Shown here: positions 1-7,315 of the stretch, one piece after another
How positions within the stretch are numbered: position 1 is the stretch's first letter
How the letters are laid out: each line of letters begins with the position of its first letter
Origin: WUQU01 sp038849025
GTDB taxonomy: Archaea > Thermoproteota > Bathyarchaeia > Bathyarchaeales > Bathycorpusculaceae
Assembly (NCBI GenBank): GCA_038849025.1
Contig: JAWCNE010000021.1
Span: 1-25,421 of the forward strand
DNA length: 25,421 nt
Direction of reading: 5' to 3'
Position numbers and translations under genes: made by a program
Notes under the pieces: generated by a model
What the model was told of the DNA's origin: nothing
What the model saw: the letters and a program-made list of their open reading frames with translations, nothing else
The model's database searches: none

Positions 1-257
1 AGTTTCGGGGACATTTCTCCTGAAGGTATCGGTCGGTTGGGTTTGATAACGGCATCGCTTTCTTTGTCAAAGAAATCGTTTATGGAGAATCCCGCGGAGC
101 TTAGGGATGCCATGGAAAAAAATGTTAATAATGACACGCTAAGCTCCAGATTTCCTTGTTTAAAGGCAGCAAAGGTTAACAGTGATAGCCCTCCGGTCAT
201 TAGCCAGTAAGGCAGCCTCAAAAGTTTCAAAATTCCTTTAAAAGTAACTTTGGGCAC
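1..257 (-). CDS. UbiA-family prenyltransferase, N-terminal part (cut by window edge)
   Basis: Integral membrane prenyltransferase; 85 N-terminal residues are visible and the rest lies left of the window. I translated it from a GTG at 257-255. It reads through a first hydrophobic helix (LPYWLMTGGLSLLTFAAF), then a second, then the UbiA signature: an N-D-F-F-D-x-E-x-D stretch followed by KPNRPIPSG. The Asp-rich motif is known to bind the Mg-diphosphate of the prenyl donor. In archaea the closest well-known role is (S)-2,3-di-O-geranylgeranylglyceryl phosphate synthase in ether-lipid synthesis; a quinone or heme prenyltransferase is possible. The GTG follows the epimerase TGA by one base, with a GAGAGG about ten bases upstream, so the two genes are probably translationally coupled. 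Family call firm, substrate inferred. Confidence 0.85.
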   Translation of the reverse strand, partial: MPKVTFKGILKLLRLPYWLMTGGLSLLTFAAFKQGNLELSVSLLTFFSMASLSSAGFSINDFFDKESDAVIKPNRPIPSGEMSPK

Positions 258-258
258 G

Positions 259-1194
259 TCATAACAGCCTCTCTATGCTTATAAGATTTTTTAAGCCATC
301 TTCTATACTGATTTTTGGTGCCCATTTTAATATTTTTTGGATATAGCTTATGTCCAGCCAAATAATGGGAATGTCCCCCTTCCATGACTTGTTTGTAGTG
401 GTTATAACGGTGTCATATAATTTAAGCATTTTCAACAGCATTTTGGCTAAATCAACAACTTTTGTCGTCTTGCCGAATCCGACGTTGAAGGTTTTGCCCG
501 CTGCCTCTTTTGCGGTCGCCGCTAAAATTAGGGCTTCAACCACATCTGATATGTGGACAAAGTCCCTTGATTGAAGACCTGAACCTATTATTTCAAGTTG
601 TTTTGGGTTTTTACGAATTTTATTTAAAAAGTCAGCTATGACTCCGTGGCCTCTTGAGCCGTAAGCATTGGCGATTCTCATGATTGAGGCTTCTAGGCCG
701 TACTTTTCCATATACATGTTGCAGTATTTTTCCCCCACAAGTTTTGATAGGCCATAAAAGGATGTTGGTTTAAGTGGGCAGTCTTCAGGTGTTGGAGTTT
801 TGGCGGGTTTTCCGTAGACTGCAGCACTAGAGGTATAAACTACTCTTGCATCTTTTTTCCGCGCTAATTCAAGAACTTTCAGAGTGCCATAAGCGTTTAT
901 TTCAAAATCTTCAAGTGGATTTTCCATGGAGTTTGGGACACTTACTTGAGCCGCTAAGTGGAATATTAAATCAAATTTTTTCGTGCTGTTTTCGAGCATC
1001 TCCAAGTTTCTGATGTCTCCTTTTATGAACTCTACTGGTTTTGGCAGATTCTCCACGTTTTCAATTTTTCCAGTTGAAAGATTATCATAAATTGTTATGT
1101 TTGCGCTGTTTTCAAGCAGTTTTCGGCATAAGTGATAGCCTATAAAGCCTGCGCCGCCCGTCACTAGTATGTTCTTTCCCTTGAGGGATTCCAA
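259..1194 (-). CDS. NAD-dependent sugar epimerase/dehydratase (GalE-like)
   Basis: A 311-residue extended short-chain dehydrogenase, the usual length for UDP-glucose 4-epimerase relatives. The Rossmann NAD site GGAGFIG is at residues 13-19, the DNLSTG specificity loop at 37-42, the TSSAAVYG strand at 121-128, and the catalytic Y147-x3-K151 is intact. It probably interconverts nucleotide sugars (UDP-Glc/Gal or GlcNAc/GalNAc type) in the cytoplasm; the exact sugar cannot be read from the sequence. The start is TTG at 1194, since no ATG lies before the glycine loop. An AT-rich CAAATAAAG about 25 bases upstream could be its TATA box, shared with divergent cobS. The UbiA gene follows one base after its stop. 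The glycosyltransferase operon 3 kb away is a plausible consumer of its product. Confidence 0.9.
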   Translation of the reverse strand: MESLKGKNILVTGGAGFIGYHLCRKLLENSANITIYDNLSTGKIENVENLPKPVEFIKGDIRNLEMLENSTKKFDLIFHLAAQVSVPNSMENPLEDFEINAYGTLKVLELARKKDARVVYTSSAAVYGKPAKTPTPEDCPLKPTSFYGLSKLVGEKYCNMYMEKYGLEASIMRIANAYGSRGHGVIADFLNKIRKNPKQLEIIGSGLQSRDFVHISDVVEALILAATAKEAAGKTFNVGFGKTTKVVDLAKMLLKMLKLYDTVITTTNKSWKGDIPIIWLDISYIQKILKWAPKISIEDGLKNLISIERLL

Positions 1195-1210
1195 GCTTCT
1201 GCAGCAACCT

Positions 1211-1224
1211 ACATCTTTATTTGA
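1211..1224. promoter_or_regulatory. Putative divergent TATA region between epimerase and cobS
   Basis: The only AT-rich element in the 53 bases between the TTG at 1194 and the ATG at 1248 is CTTTATTTGAAA. It lies about 25-30 bases from both start codons, the archaeal TATA-to-start distance for leaderless transcripts. No convincing Shine-Dalgarno sequence precedes either start. Seen: spacing and AT content; promoter activity is inferred. Confidence 0.4.
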
Positions 1225-1247
1225 AAGCTGGGTTTAATAGATATGCT

Positions 1248-2045
1248 ATGAAAGCGGTAAGGATTTTTAAGGATTTGGTGTCCTTCCTTACAATAATACC
1301 TTTAGCCAAAGATGAAAGCTTCCTCGAAGCATCGGCAAGGTATATGTTTCTGTTTCCGCTTGTGGGGGGAATTATAGGATTGCTTGCAGCAGCATATTTC
1401 CATTTAAGCTTTTACCTTTTCTCATTTGTCTTCTCCTTCGTTGACATATTTTTCACAGAGTTAGAAGGCTTGCTTGTGAAAATTTTTTCCGCCGGATGCA
1501 CTCTTTCTTTTCTGCTTGTTTTGACAGGGCTTCAACATTTTGATGGACTTGTGGATTTTGGTAATGTTTTAGGTTTAAAAAATTTGGAAGAAAGAGAGCT
1601 TATTGCTCACGCTTGGGTTGTAACCTATAAGGGCGCCTTTTTGGCTGTTTTTGTTGAACTCCTGACTTTTTTAGGAATTTTTCTGTCAAATTTAAACATT
1701 GTATTCAAAGCCTTAATTTGCTCTGAAGTTTCAGCCAAGTTGGCCATGGTTACTGTTGCTTGGGTTGGAAAACCAACGCCAAAAGGATTAGGCGCTCTCT
1801 TTGCTAAAATTAACAGTAGAAGAAAACTTAATTTCGCAGCTTATCTCATTTCTGTTTGCATTATTTTTCCGCTTCTAGGATGGTTGAGCCTCATTTTAAT
1901 ATTGTTAAGTTTTTCTCTGGGATTTTTCATGGGACTCGTTTCTGAAAGGACTTTTGGAGGGGTTTCTGGCGATGTTCTTGGCGCAACTAACGAGATTACC
2001 AGGGCTATTTGCATACTTCTTATAACGGTTATGGTGGTTCCATGA
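1248..2045 (+). CDS. cobS: Adenosylcobinamide-GDP ribazoletransferase (cobalamin synthase)
   Basis: Polytopic membrane enzyme that joins adenosylcobinamide-GDP to alpha-ribazole (phosphate), the last assembly step of adenosylcobalamin. The 265-residue protein carries both CobS hallmarks: LQHFDGLVDFGN (H97, D99, D103; metal and phosphate binding) and GGVSGDVLGATNE (237-249). Six or so hydrophobic helices lie between and after. I start at ATG 1248, giving the short family-like N-terminus MKAVRIFKDLVSFLTIIP and a TATA-like element about 28 bases upstream; a TTG at 1221 in the same frame would add nine residues without family support. The stop overlaps the next start as ATGA, so cobS and cobY form a coupled operon. 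CobS homologues need the CobY product, which supports the pairing. Confidence 0.95.
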   Translation: MKAVRIFKDLVSFLTIIPLAKDESFLEASARYMFLFPLVGGIIGLLAAAYFHLSFYLFSFVFSFVDIFFTELEGLLVKIFSAGCTLSFLLVLTGLQHFDGLVDFGNVLGLKNLEERELIAHAWVVTYKGAFLAVFVELLTFLGIFLSNLNIVFKALICSEVSAKLAMVTVAWVGKPTPKGLGALFAKINSRRKLNFAAYLISVCIIFPLLGWLSLILILLSFSLGFFMGLVSERTFGGVSGDVLGATNEITRAICILLITVMVVP

Positions 2046-2668
2046 AAGTTCCAGCTTTAATTATGGCTGGGGGAAAGGGAAAAAGGTTCAAACTAAAAAT
2101 TGAAAAGCCCTTAGCCCAATTCTTAGGAAAACCGCTCATAGAATGGGTTATAGACGCCATTAGATCTGCAAGCAATGTTTCCGAGTTTTATGTAGTAACG
2201 AGTGTTAACACTTTAGAAACTGAAAAGAAATGTCTCAAAGATGGGCTAAACATCATTAGGACTGATGGAAAGAACTATCATCATGATTTGAAGCAAGCTA
2301 TTATAAAACGCCAACTATACTGCCCTGTTTTAACGGTGTCCTCAGACCTGCCCGCCTTAACCGGCGTATTCCTTGACCAGATAATTTCAAAATATGAAGA
2401 ATGTGGAAAGCCAGCGTTAGCAGTGTTGGTTCCAATCGAAAAGTGTAAGGAGATAGGGCTTTCTACAGCATCCCCTTATAGCCATAAGGGCGCCATCTAT
2501 GCAGTTTCTGGAATTAACATAATAGATGGAGCTAAAATATTTGAGAATGAGATTGACCAAGAAGTGATTGTAACAGATAGTGTGGAGGCAGTTTTAAACA
2601 TAAACAGCCTTAGGGACTTAAGAAACGCTGAAAAATATTTGAAATATAAATTTTCTCAAAATAAATAA
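2042..2668 (+). CDS. cobY: GTP:adenosylcobinamide-phosphate guanylyltransferase
   Basis: Cytoplasmic nucleotidyltransferase of 208 residues that transfers GMP from GTP to adenosylcobinamide phosphate, making the AdoCbi-GDP used by CobS. CobY is the archaeal replacement for bacterial CobU. The N-terminus PALIMAGGKGKRF is the NTP-transferase signature loop, followed by EKP (21-23) and a SSDLPAL metal-site segment typical of the MobA/CobY superfamily. The tail NINSLRDLRNAEKYL matches the common C-terminal element of this group. I chose ATG 2042, which overlaps the cobS stop by three bases and has GGTGG just upstream; an earlier in-frame ATG at 2009 lies inside cobS. MobA or another small nucleotidyltransferase is the alternative, but position directly behind cobS argues strongly for CobY. 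Confidence 0.88.
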   Translation: MKVPALIMAGGKGKRFKLKIEKPLAQFLGKPLIEWVIDAIRSASNVSEFYVVTSVNTLETEKKCLKDGLNIIRTDGKNYHHDLKQAIIKRQLYCPVLTVSSDLPALTGVFLDQIISKYEECGKPALAVLVPIEKCKEIGLSTASPYSHKGAIYAVSGINIIDGAKIFENEIDQEVIVTDSVEAVLNINSLRDLRNAEKYLKYKFSQNK

Positions 2669-2699
2669 TTCGGAATGAAAATGAATTATTTTTGTTTTA
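2663..2699. terminator. Bidirectional hairpin terminator between cobY and cobD
   Basis: A perfect nine-pair inverted repeat, AAATAATTC (2663-2671) and GAATTATTT (2683-2691), has an 11-base loop and is followed on plus by TTTGTTTT. The left arm contains the cobY stop. On the minus strand the hairpin is followed by another T-rich run. It sits exactly between two convergent genes with only 28 bases between stops. Structure is seen; terminator function is inferred from position and the T tracts. Confidence 0.6.
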
Positions 2700-3791
2700 T
2701 TGCAGAATTGTTTTCAAAGCTTGCACAAGCATGAGGTTTTCCTTTGTCTTTCTGACAGAAACTCTAAAATATCTCTCATCAAGTCCGCAGAAGTCTTCGC
2801 AACTCCTTATCAAAATACCTTTCTCTGCAAGCTTCTCCTTCAATTCCTTTGCAGTCATATATCCATCTAAAATTCTCACCAGCAAAAAGTTTGTTTCAGA
2901 AGGGAAAACCTTCAATGCCTTTATCTCTTTTAACATTTTAGCGAATTTTTCTCTTTCTCTTGACATGTACTTTTTTGTTTTTTCGATAAAACTTGCATCT
3001 TTTAATGCTGCTTGCGCCGCAATGAGGGATGGCGCGCTGACATTCCAGGGCTGTCTAAAATTCTCTAAGGACTGAATTAGTTTAGAAGCGCCTATTCCAT
3101 AGCCTAGTCTTAAGCCAGGCATTCCAAAAAACTTTGAGAACGATCTAACTACGAAAAGGTTGTCATATTTATGCACATAAGGGGCCACAGTGTAGTTTTT
3201 GCACAAATTAATGAAGTCTATGTAGTTTTCGTCAATTAAAACGTAAACATTTTTGCTACAACAAAAATCAATAAGGTTCAGTATCGGTTCTCGGTTAAAC
3301 AATCGCCCAGAGGGACTGTGTGGGTTGCAAACAATCACTATTCGAGTGTTTTCAGTAATAGCATCTTTTATCATGTTGGTGTCTAGAGAGAAGTCTTCAA
3401 GCATTTTTACCCGTAACGGCTTAGCATAAGCCCTTGACGCAGCTCTTTCGTATTCTGTGAAAGATGGAACAGGAATAAGCACTTCATAGCTGCGACCAAA
3501 AAGTTCCACAAACATGTAGATAAGTTCGATTGAACCGTTTCCTATTAGGACATTTTTAGGATTTATTCCCGTTACATATTCACATATACTTTCCTTTAAT
3601 TCCATAGGGTCTTGATCTGGGTAAAATTTGACTAACCTTGCAAATTTTTTGATGGCTTTAAGCGCTTCTGGTGGAGGACCGAAAGGGTTTATGGGCGCGC
3701 TAAAGTCAATAATGTTTTCCACTGGAACCCTATACTTTCTTGAGAAACCCCAAACGTCTCCACCATGCGGCCTACGCTGGTTTTCACTCAT
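2697..3791 (-). CDS. cobD: L-threonine-O-3-phosphate decarboxylase (CobD), PLP-dependent
   Basis: A 364-residue fold-type I PLP enzyme of the histidinol-phosphate aminotransferase group. CobD decarboxylates threonine phosphate to (R)-1-amino-2-propanol phosphate, the linker CbiB attaches to the corrin ring. The N-terminal HGGD (9-12) is the CobD-type motif (usually HGGN), not a HisC feature. PLP-site residues are visible: N156-P-H-S-P-S-G-R, D187, and Schiff-base lysine K220 in SFSKFFGMPGLRLGY. The C-terminal FRVSVRK carries the carboxylate-binding arginine. Start ATG 3791 has AGGAG nine bases upstream and lies one base after the preceding stop; an ATG 21 bases earlier would overlap that gene. 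HisC activity is the alternative, but cobS and cobY next door favour CobD. Confidence 0.87.
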   Translation of the reverse strand: MSENQRRPHGGDVWGFSRKYRVPVENIIDFSAPINPFGPPPEALKAIKKFARLVKFYPDQDPMELKESICEYVTGINPKNVLIGNGSIELIYMFVELFGRSYEVLIPVPSFTEYERAASRAYAKPLRVKMLEDFSLDTNMIKDAITENTRIVIVCNPHSPSGRLFNREPILNLIDFCCSKNVYVLIDENYIDFINLCKNYTVAPYVHKYDNLFVVRSFSKFFGMPGLRLGYGIGASKLIQSLENFRQPWNVSAPSLIAAQAALKDASFIEKTKKYMSREREKFAKMLKEIKALKVFPSETNFLLVRILDGYMTAKELKEKLAEKGILIRSCEDFCGLDERYFRVSVRKTKENLMLVQALKTILQ

Positions 3792-3792
3792 C

Positions 3793-4365
3793 CTAGTTTT
3801 CTCCTTTTTCACTAAGCAATTTAACTATTTCATCTTCAATCATCCATTGCTCTTTAAAGTGGCGGTTGTAACTGTTAAAAATTTTGTAAAGCCAGTAGAG
3901 TATTCCCAAACCTAAAGTGACCACCGTGATCAATATGCACTGTTTTATGTTTATAGTTGGCGCTTCAAAACTTTTCCCTTTAAGCATGCTTCCTAAGGTC
4001 AACCGTTGCTTTTCCTCGTGCGAAACTAGGTCCTTAGAGAGAAGGTAGGCTATAATAAATACTGGGAATATCAAAGTTATGGATAAAGTCCACGCTATGG
4101 CTTTCCTTTTAACCAAATTGCTCCCTTCAAGTTTTAAATCTTCCCCTTTCTCTCTTAAGCGTGCAACTATGAGTTCCTCTAACTTTTTTTGGCGTGCAAA
4201 ATGCTTGTTCCGCCTTTCAATTAATAAGTAGAACATTGGGTAAAAGGCTAAACCAAAGGTTGCAACTGCAGTTAAAAACCACATGGAAAACCACATAATC
4301 CTATCTGTTTTAGTTCTTAAGAGAATGTTTTCTTTGATGCTGTTTGTTACCACTTTGCTATCCAT
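3793..4365 (-). CDS. Small membrane protein with an internally duplicated module
   Basis: Function unknown. The 190-residue protein has three likely membrane helices (about 24-50, 87-109, 140-163) and two basic/acidic amphipathic segments. Residues 31-76 and 145-190 align without gaps at an offset of 114: T-x-G-L in the helix, Y, N-x-H-F-x2-Q, E-x2-I-V-x2-L and the closing E-K-G-E all match. So the protein is two copies of a helix plus charged-helix unit, joined by a central helix. The pattern recalls small DUF4234-like proteins, but I cannot confirm that. I start at ATG 4365, 28 bases from a TATA box at 4390-4397; an ATG at 4386 lies too close to that box. cobD follows one base after its stop, so they share a transcript. 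Confidence 0.75.
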   Translation of the reverse strand: MDSKVVTNSIKENILLRTKTDRIMWFSMWFLTAVATFGLAFYPMFYLLIERRNKHFARQKKLEELIVARLREKGEDLKLEGSNLVKRKAIAWTLSITLIFPVFIIAYLLSKDLVSHEEKQRLTLGSMLKGKSFEAPTINIKQCILITVVTLGLGILYWLYKIFNSYNRHFKEQWMIEDEIVKLLSEKGEN

Positions 4366-4388
4366 TTTGCAGATGTATATCAACATCG

Positions 4389-4398
4389 TTTATAAATC
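4389..4398. promoter_or_regulatory. Palindromic TATA box serving two divergent genes
   Basis: TTTATAAA at 4390-4397 is self-complementary. Its centre is about 27 bases before ATG 4421 (plus, glycosyltransferase) and about 28 bases before ATG 4365 (minus, membrane protein), the archaeal TATA-to-start spacing for leaderless messages. Neither start has a Shine-Dalgarno sequence. The flank read by the minus promoter is purine-rich (GAAGGGA), a better BRE than the plus flank. Spacing is seen; promoter use is inferred. Confidence 0.6.
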
Positions 4399-4420
4399 CC
4401 TTCGCTTCAAAAACATGGTG

Positions 4421-5119
4421 ATGCAAAACTATAAACCATTAATATCCGTGGTTATTCCCGTATTCAATGAAGAGCCTACCGTAGGTAATATAATTGAACG
4501 AGTTAGGAAAGTTGTTGAAGGAACTGGGTTCCCATATGAAATAATAGTTGTGGACGATTGCTCAACAGATAACTCTCTTAAAGTTTCAATGAAAAGGAAA
4601 GTTAAGGTTTATTCGCTCAAGGAGCATAGGGGAAAAGGCTCCGCTCTAAGACTCGGGTTTAAAAAAGCTAGAGGAGAAATCATAATAACACTGGATTCTG
4701 ATGGTTCACATAGTCCCGAGGAGATTCCAAAACTTCTTGGGCCGATTTTAAAAGGTGAAGCGGACTTTGTTATCGGGTCGCGGTTTCTAAATAAAGAAAA
4801 TATTTTTCAGAAAAGAGTAAATAAAGTTGGAGTTCAGCTTCTTAACTTTCTCATCAAAACATTGACTAAACAAGAAATTTCAGATTCTCAATCGGGATAC
4901 CGCGCTGTCAAATCATCGTTTTTCAGAAACGTAAATCTAAAGTCTAATGGCTACGAGATAGAGTCGGAAATGCTAATCAAGGCTGCAAAGAGAGGATTAA
5001 GGACGAAGGAAATACCGGTTAAATTTGAACAAAGAACCTACGGAAAATCAAATTTGGACCCCTTAAGAGACGGCGCAAAAATTTTTGTGGCAACATTGGC
5101 CGCATTTATAGGAGACTAA
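4421..5119 (+). CDS. Family 2 glycosyltransferase (DPM1-like catalytic domain)
   Basis: Cytoplasmic GT-A enzyme, 232 residues, similar to the catalytic half of dolichyl-phosphate mannose/glucose synthases. It opens with ISVVIPVFNEE, then VVDDCSTD (44-50), HRGKGSALRLGF (69-80), the metal-binding D92-S-D94, and GSRF (119-122). It likely moves a sugar from a nucleotide donor to a polyprenyl phosphate or glycan intermediate. It lacks the C-terminal membrane helices many DPM1 homologues have, so it is either soluble like yeast-independent DPM1 forms or needs a partner. I chose ATG 4421 from the TATA spacing; ATG 4415 is two codons upstream. The first of three glycosyltransferase genes; the next starts three bases after its stop. 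Confidence 0.88.
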   Translation: MQNYKPLISVVIPVFNEEPTVGNIIERVRKVVEGTGFPYEIIVVDDCSTDNSLKVSMKRKVKVYSLKEHRGKGSALRLGFKKARGEIIITLDSDGSHSPEEIPKLLGPILKGEADFVIGSRFLNKENIFQKRVNKVGVQLLNFLIKTLTKQEISDSQSGYRAVKSSFFRNVNLKSNGYEIESEMLIKAAKRGLRTKEIPVKFEQRTYGKSNLDPLRDGAKIFVATLAAFIGD

Positions 5120-5121
5120 AT

Positions 5122-6114
5122 ATGGAAAGTGAAAATGCTAGCGGTCTTCCTAAGGTTTCTATAATCGTTGCAACATTAAACAACGAAAAAACGATAGGTG
5201 AATGTCTCAAATCTATTTTTGAGTTAAAATATCCAAAAGAACTCCTTGAAGTCATTGTTGTTGATGGAGGTTCAAGAGACTCAACTTTAAAAATAGCTCA
5301 AAACTACCCGGCCAAAATTGTTGTAAGACCTTTAAATGCGCCTGCGGCATATAACTACGCAATAAGCCATTTAGAAAGTGAAGTTATAGGCATAATTGAT
5401 GCGGATGCAAAATTGGAAAAGGAATGGTTGAACAAGCTTGTAGCACATTTAAAAGATCCGCAAGTTGGAGGGGTCAGCGGAACAATTGAAACATGGAACA
5501 GCGAAAGTATTCTCCCAAGATGCATAGGCTACGACTTAAAGTATAGATATAGTCATATAAAGGGTGAAACTAATCGCGTGGCAACAATGAATTTACTGCT
5601 TAAAAAAAGTGTCATAAAGAAAGTGGGAGGCTTCAACGAAAATCTCCCAACCCAATATGACACAGACTTAGGAGTCAGAATAACCCGTGGAGGGTATAAG
5701 ATTGTTCTTGAACCTCAAGCAAAATGTTACCATTTCAATAGACCAACATGGAGAGAGTATTTTAAGCAGCAGTTGCAGTATGGAAAAAACACTCCAAAGC
5801 TTTACTTTAAAAGCCCAAGTTTGATTAGGGGCGATGCCATAACGGATTTCTGGATGAACATACAACCACCACTGATTGCAACTTCTATTTTGTTGGTTAT
5901 TGCCGGTTTCTTTGAAAAATTCCTGTGGTATGTTTCCGCCTCTATTCTAGTGTTTCTTTTAATTTTTTATCTTGTTTCTGCGGTTAAAATCTCATATATG
6001 TATAGAGATGCAAGTGCAATGCTCTTAGTTGCAGTTTATTTTGTTAGAGCGGTTGCATGGACTTTAGGCGGGATCATTTCTATTACCCAAATTTTGAAAG
6101 CGGAGGAAAGCTAA
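5122..6114 (+). CDS. Family 2 glycosyltransferase with C-terminal membrane helices
   Basis: A 330-residue processive-type GT2. The catalytic domain runs from about 10 to 230: VSIIVATLNNE, VVDGGSRDST (47-55), D93-A-D95 metal site, and a QYDTDLGVRITRGGY segment resembling the ED-acceptor region. Two to three hydrophobic helices follow (about 250-290 and 300-325), placing it at the membrane. Donor and acceptor are unknown; the context suggests assembly of a lipid-linked or surface glycan. ATG 5122 has GGAG seven bases upstream, located in the last codons of the previous gene. The following gene begins four bases after its stop, so all three glycosyltransferases are one operon. Confidence 0.88.
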   Translation: MESENASGLPKVSIIVATLNNEKTIGECLKSIFELKYPKELLEVIVVDGGSRDSTLKIAQNYPAKIVVRPLNAPAAYNYAISHLESEVIGIIDADAKLEKEWLNKLVAHLKDPQVGGVSGTIETWNSESILPRCIGYDLKYRYSHIKGETNRVATMNLLLKKSVIKKVGGFNENLPTQYDTDLGVRITRGGYKIVLEPQAKCYHFNRPTWREYFKQQLQYGKNTPKLYFKSPSLIRGDAITDFWMNIQPPLIATSILLVIAGFFEKFLWYVSASILVFLLIFYLVSAVKISYMYRDASAMLLVAVYFVRAVAWTLGGIISITQILKAEES

Positions 6115-6118
6115 ACTT

Positions 6119-7315
6119 TTGGTCAACGTTTGCTTTATCACCCCAGAATATTACCCCATAACCGGAGGAACAGGTTCATACGTTTACTACCTTTCCAGTA
6201 TGCTTGTTAAGCATGGAAACTCCGTGTGCATTGTGACAAAAAATAGTGGACATGGAAAGGAGAAGGCATGTGAGAAAACACGAATTCTCTCGATTAAAGC
6301 TTCTAGGGTTCCAGTGATTGATCCTTTGCTCTTTTTTAGGGCTTCTTATGAAAAATTAAATGCAATAAAAGCCAAATTTCCAGTGGATGTAGCTCACGCA
6401 AACCTTCCGCTGATTCCAAGCTTCGCGGTTCCAGATGATTTTGGCGCAGCGTTAGTTTCAACTGTTCATTCAACATGGGATGGGGAAGCTAATGCTATTA
6501 AAAACGAGCCTTTCAGCAAGCTAAATTTCAACGAAAAAATTGTGAGAAGCTTCACATGGTTTTTGAAACAGTTTGAATATAGGCTGCTTAAGCGTTCAGA
6601 CATGATAATCGCGGTCAGCGAATACACAAAGAAAGAAATTCTAAAAAATTATGACATGCCCGCATGGAAAATTAAAGTAATTTTCAACGGCGTCGACCTT
6701 GACAAGTTTAAACCAGCCAGAGATAAGGCCAAATTTAAGCGAGAACTCGGGTTCAATGATAGGGATTTGCTTATCCTTTATGTGGGTCGTTTGTACAGTA
6801 GGAAGGGGCTACCAACCCTTATAAGTGCTATTCCACATATCGTCAAGAAGGTGAGAAATGCGAGGTTTATAATTTCAGGAAAGGGCTTCAGCGACGAAGA
6901 AAAAAGGCTGAGAGGCTACGCTGAGAAGTTCAAAGTGAGGGAAAATGTTATTTTTCTTGGTTATTTTCCAGATGAAAAACTTCCCAGTTTGTATAAGGCG
7001 GCGGACATTTTTGTGTTTCCATCCATCTACGAAAACATGCCCTTTGCCATGTTAGAGGCTTTGGCCAGCGGATTGCCTGTTGTAACAACAAGAGTGGGCG
7101 GTATTCCGGAAGTCATTGATAATGGCAAAAACGGTTTTCTTGTCGAGCCATATGATTCTCTAGCGTTAGCCGATAAGGTTTTGTGCCTGATAGAAAACCC
7201 TAGCCTAGCTCTTGAAATTGGGCTTTCGGGAAGGAAAACAGTTGAAAGGAGATTCAACTGGAACAACATAGTTAAACAAGTGCTTGAAATCTATGATGAA
7301 GCGTTGACTAAATAG
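6119..7315 (+). CDS. Family 4 glycosyltransferase (GT-B fold)
   Basis: A 398-residue retaining glycosyltransferase, full length for the family. The N-terminal domain has the GGTGSY loop (16-21), and the donor domain has YVGRLYSRKG (R224, K229) and the E-x7-E pair E305/E313 in YENMPFAMLEALASG, which binds the nucleotide sugar. Likely a mannosyl- or glucosyltransferase extending the glycan handled by the two GT2 genes upstream. The start is TTG 6119 (MVNVCFITPEY), preceded by GGAGGA at 6102-6107; no ATG fits. The last eight bases overlap the 3' end of the convergent DUF362 gene. Confidence 0.92.
   Translation: MVNVCFITPEYYPITGGTGSYVYYLSSMLVKHGNSVCIVTKNSGHGKEKACEKTRILSIKASRVPVIDPLLFFRASYEKLNAIKAKFPVDVAHANLPLIPSFAVPDDFGAALVSTVHSTWDGEANAIKNEPFSKLNFNEKIVRSFTWFLKQFEYRLLKRSDMIIAVSEYTKKEILKNYDMPAWKIKVIFNGVDLDKFKPARDKAKFKRELGFNDRDLLILYVGRLYSRKGLPTLISAIPHIVKKVRNARFIISGKGFSDEEKRLRGYAEKFKVRENVIFLGYFPDEKLPSLYKAADIFVFPSIYENMPFAMLEALASGLPVVTTRVGGIPEVIDNGKNGFLVEPYDSLALADKVLCLIENPSLALEIGLSGRKTVERRFNWNNIVKQVLEIYDEALTK

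Noticed and set aside
1221..1247. TTG 1221 as the cobS start
   Set aside because: It adds nine residues not expected for the family and lies within the putative TATA region; ATG 1248 fits better.
7308..7315. Eight-base overlap of convergent GT4 and DUF362 genes, and the four-base overlap of AKR and cbiB at 12605-12608
   Set aside because: Both pairs of stops are sound; short convergent overlaps are ordinary in compact archaeal genomes.
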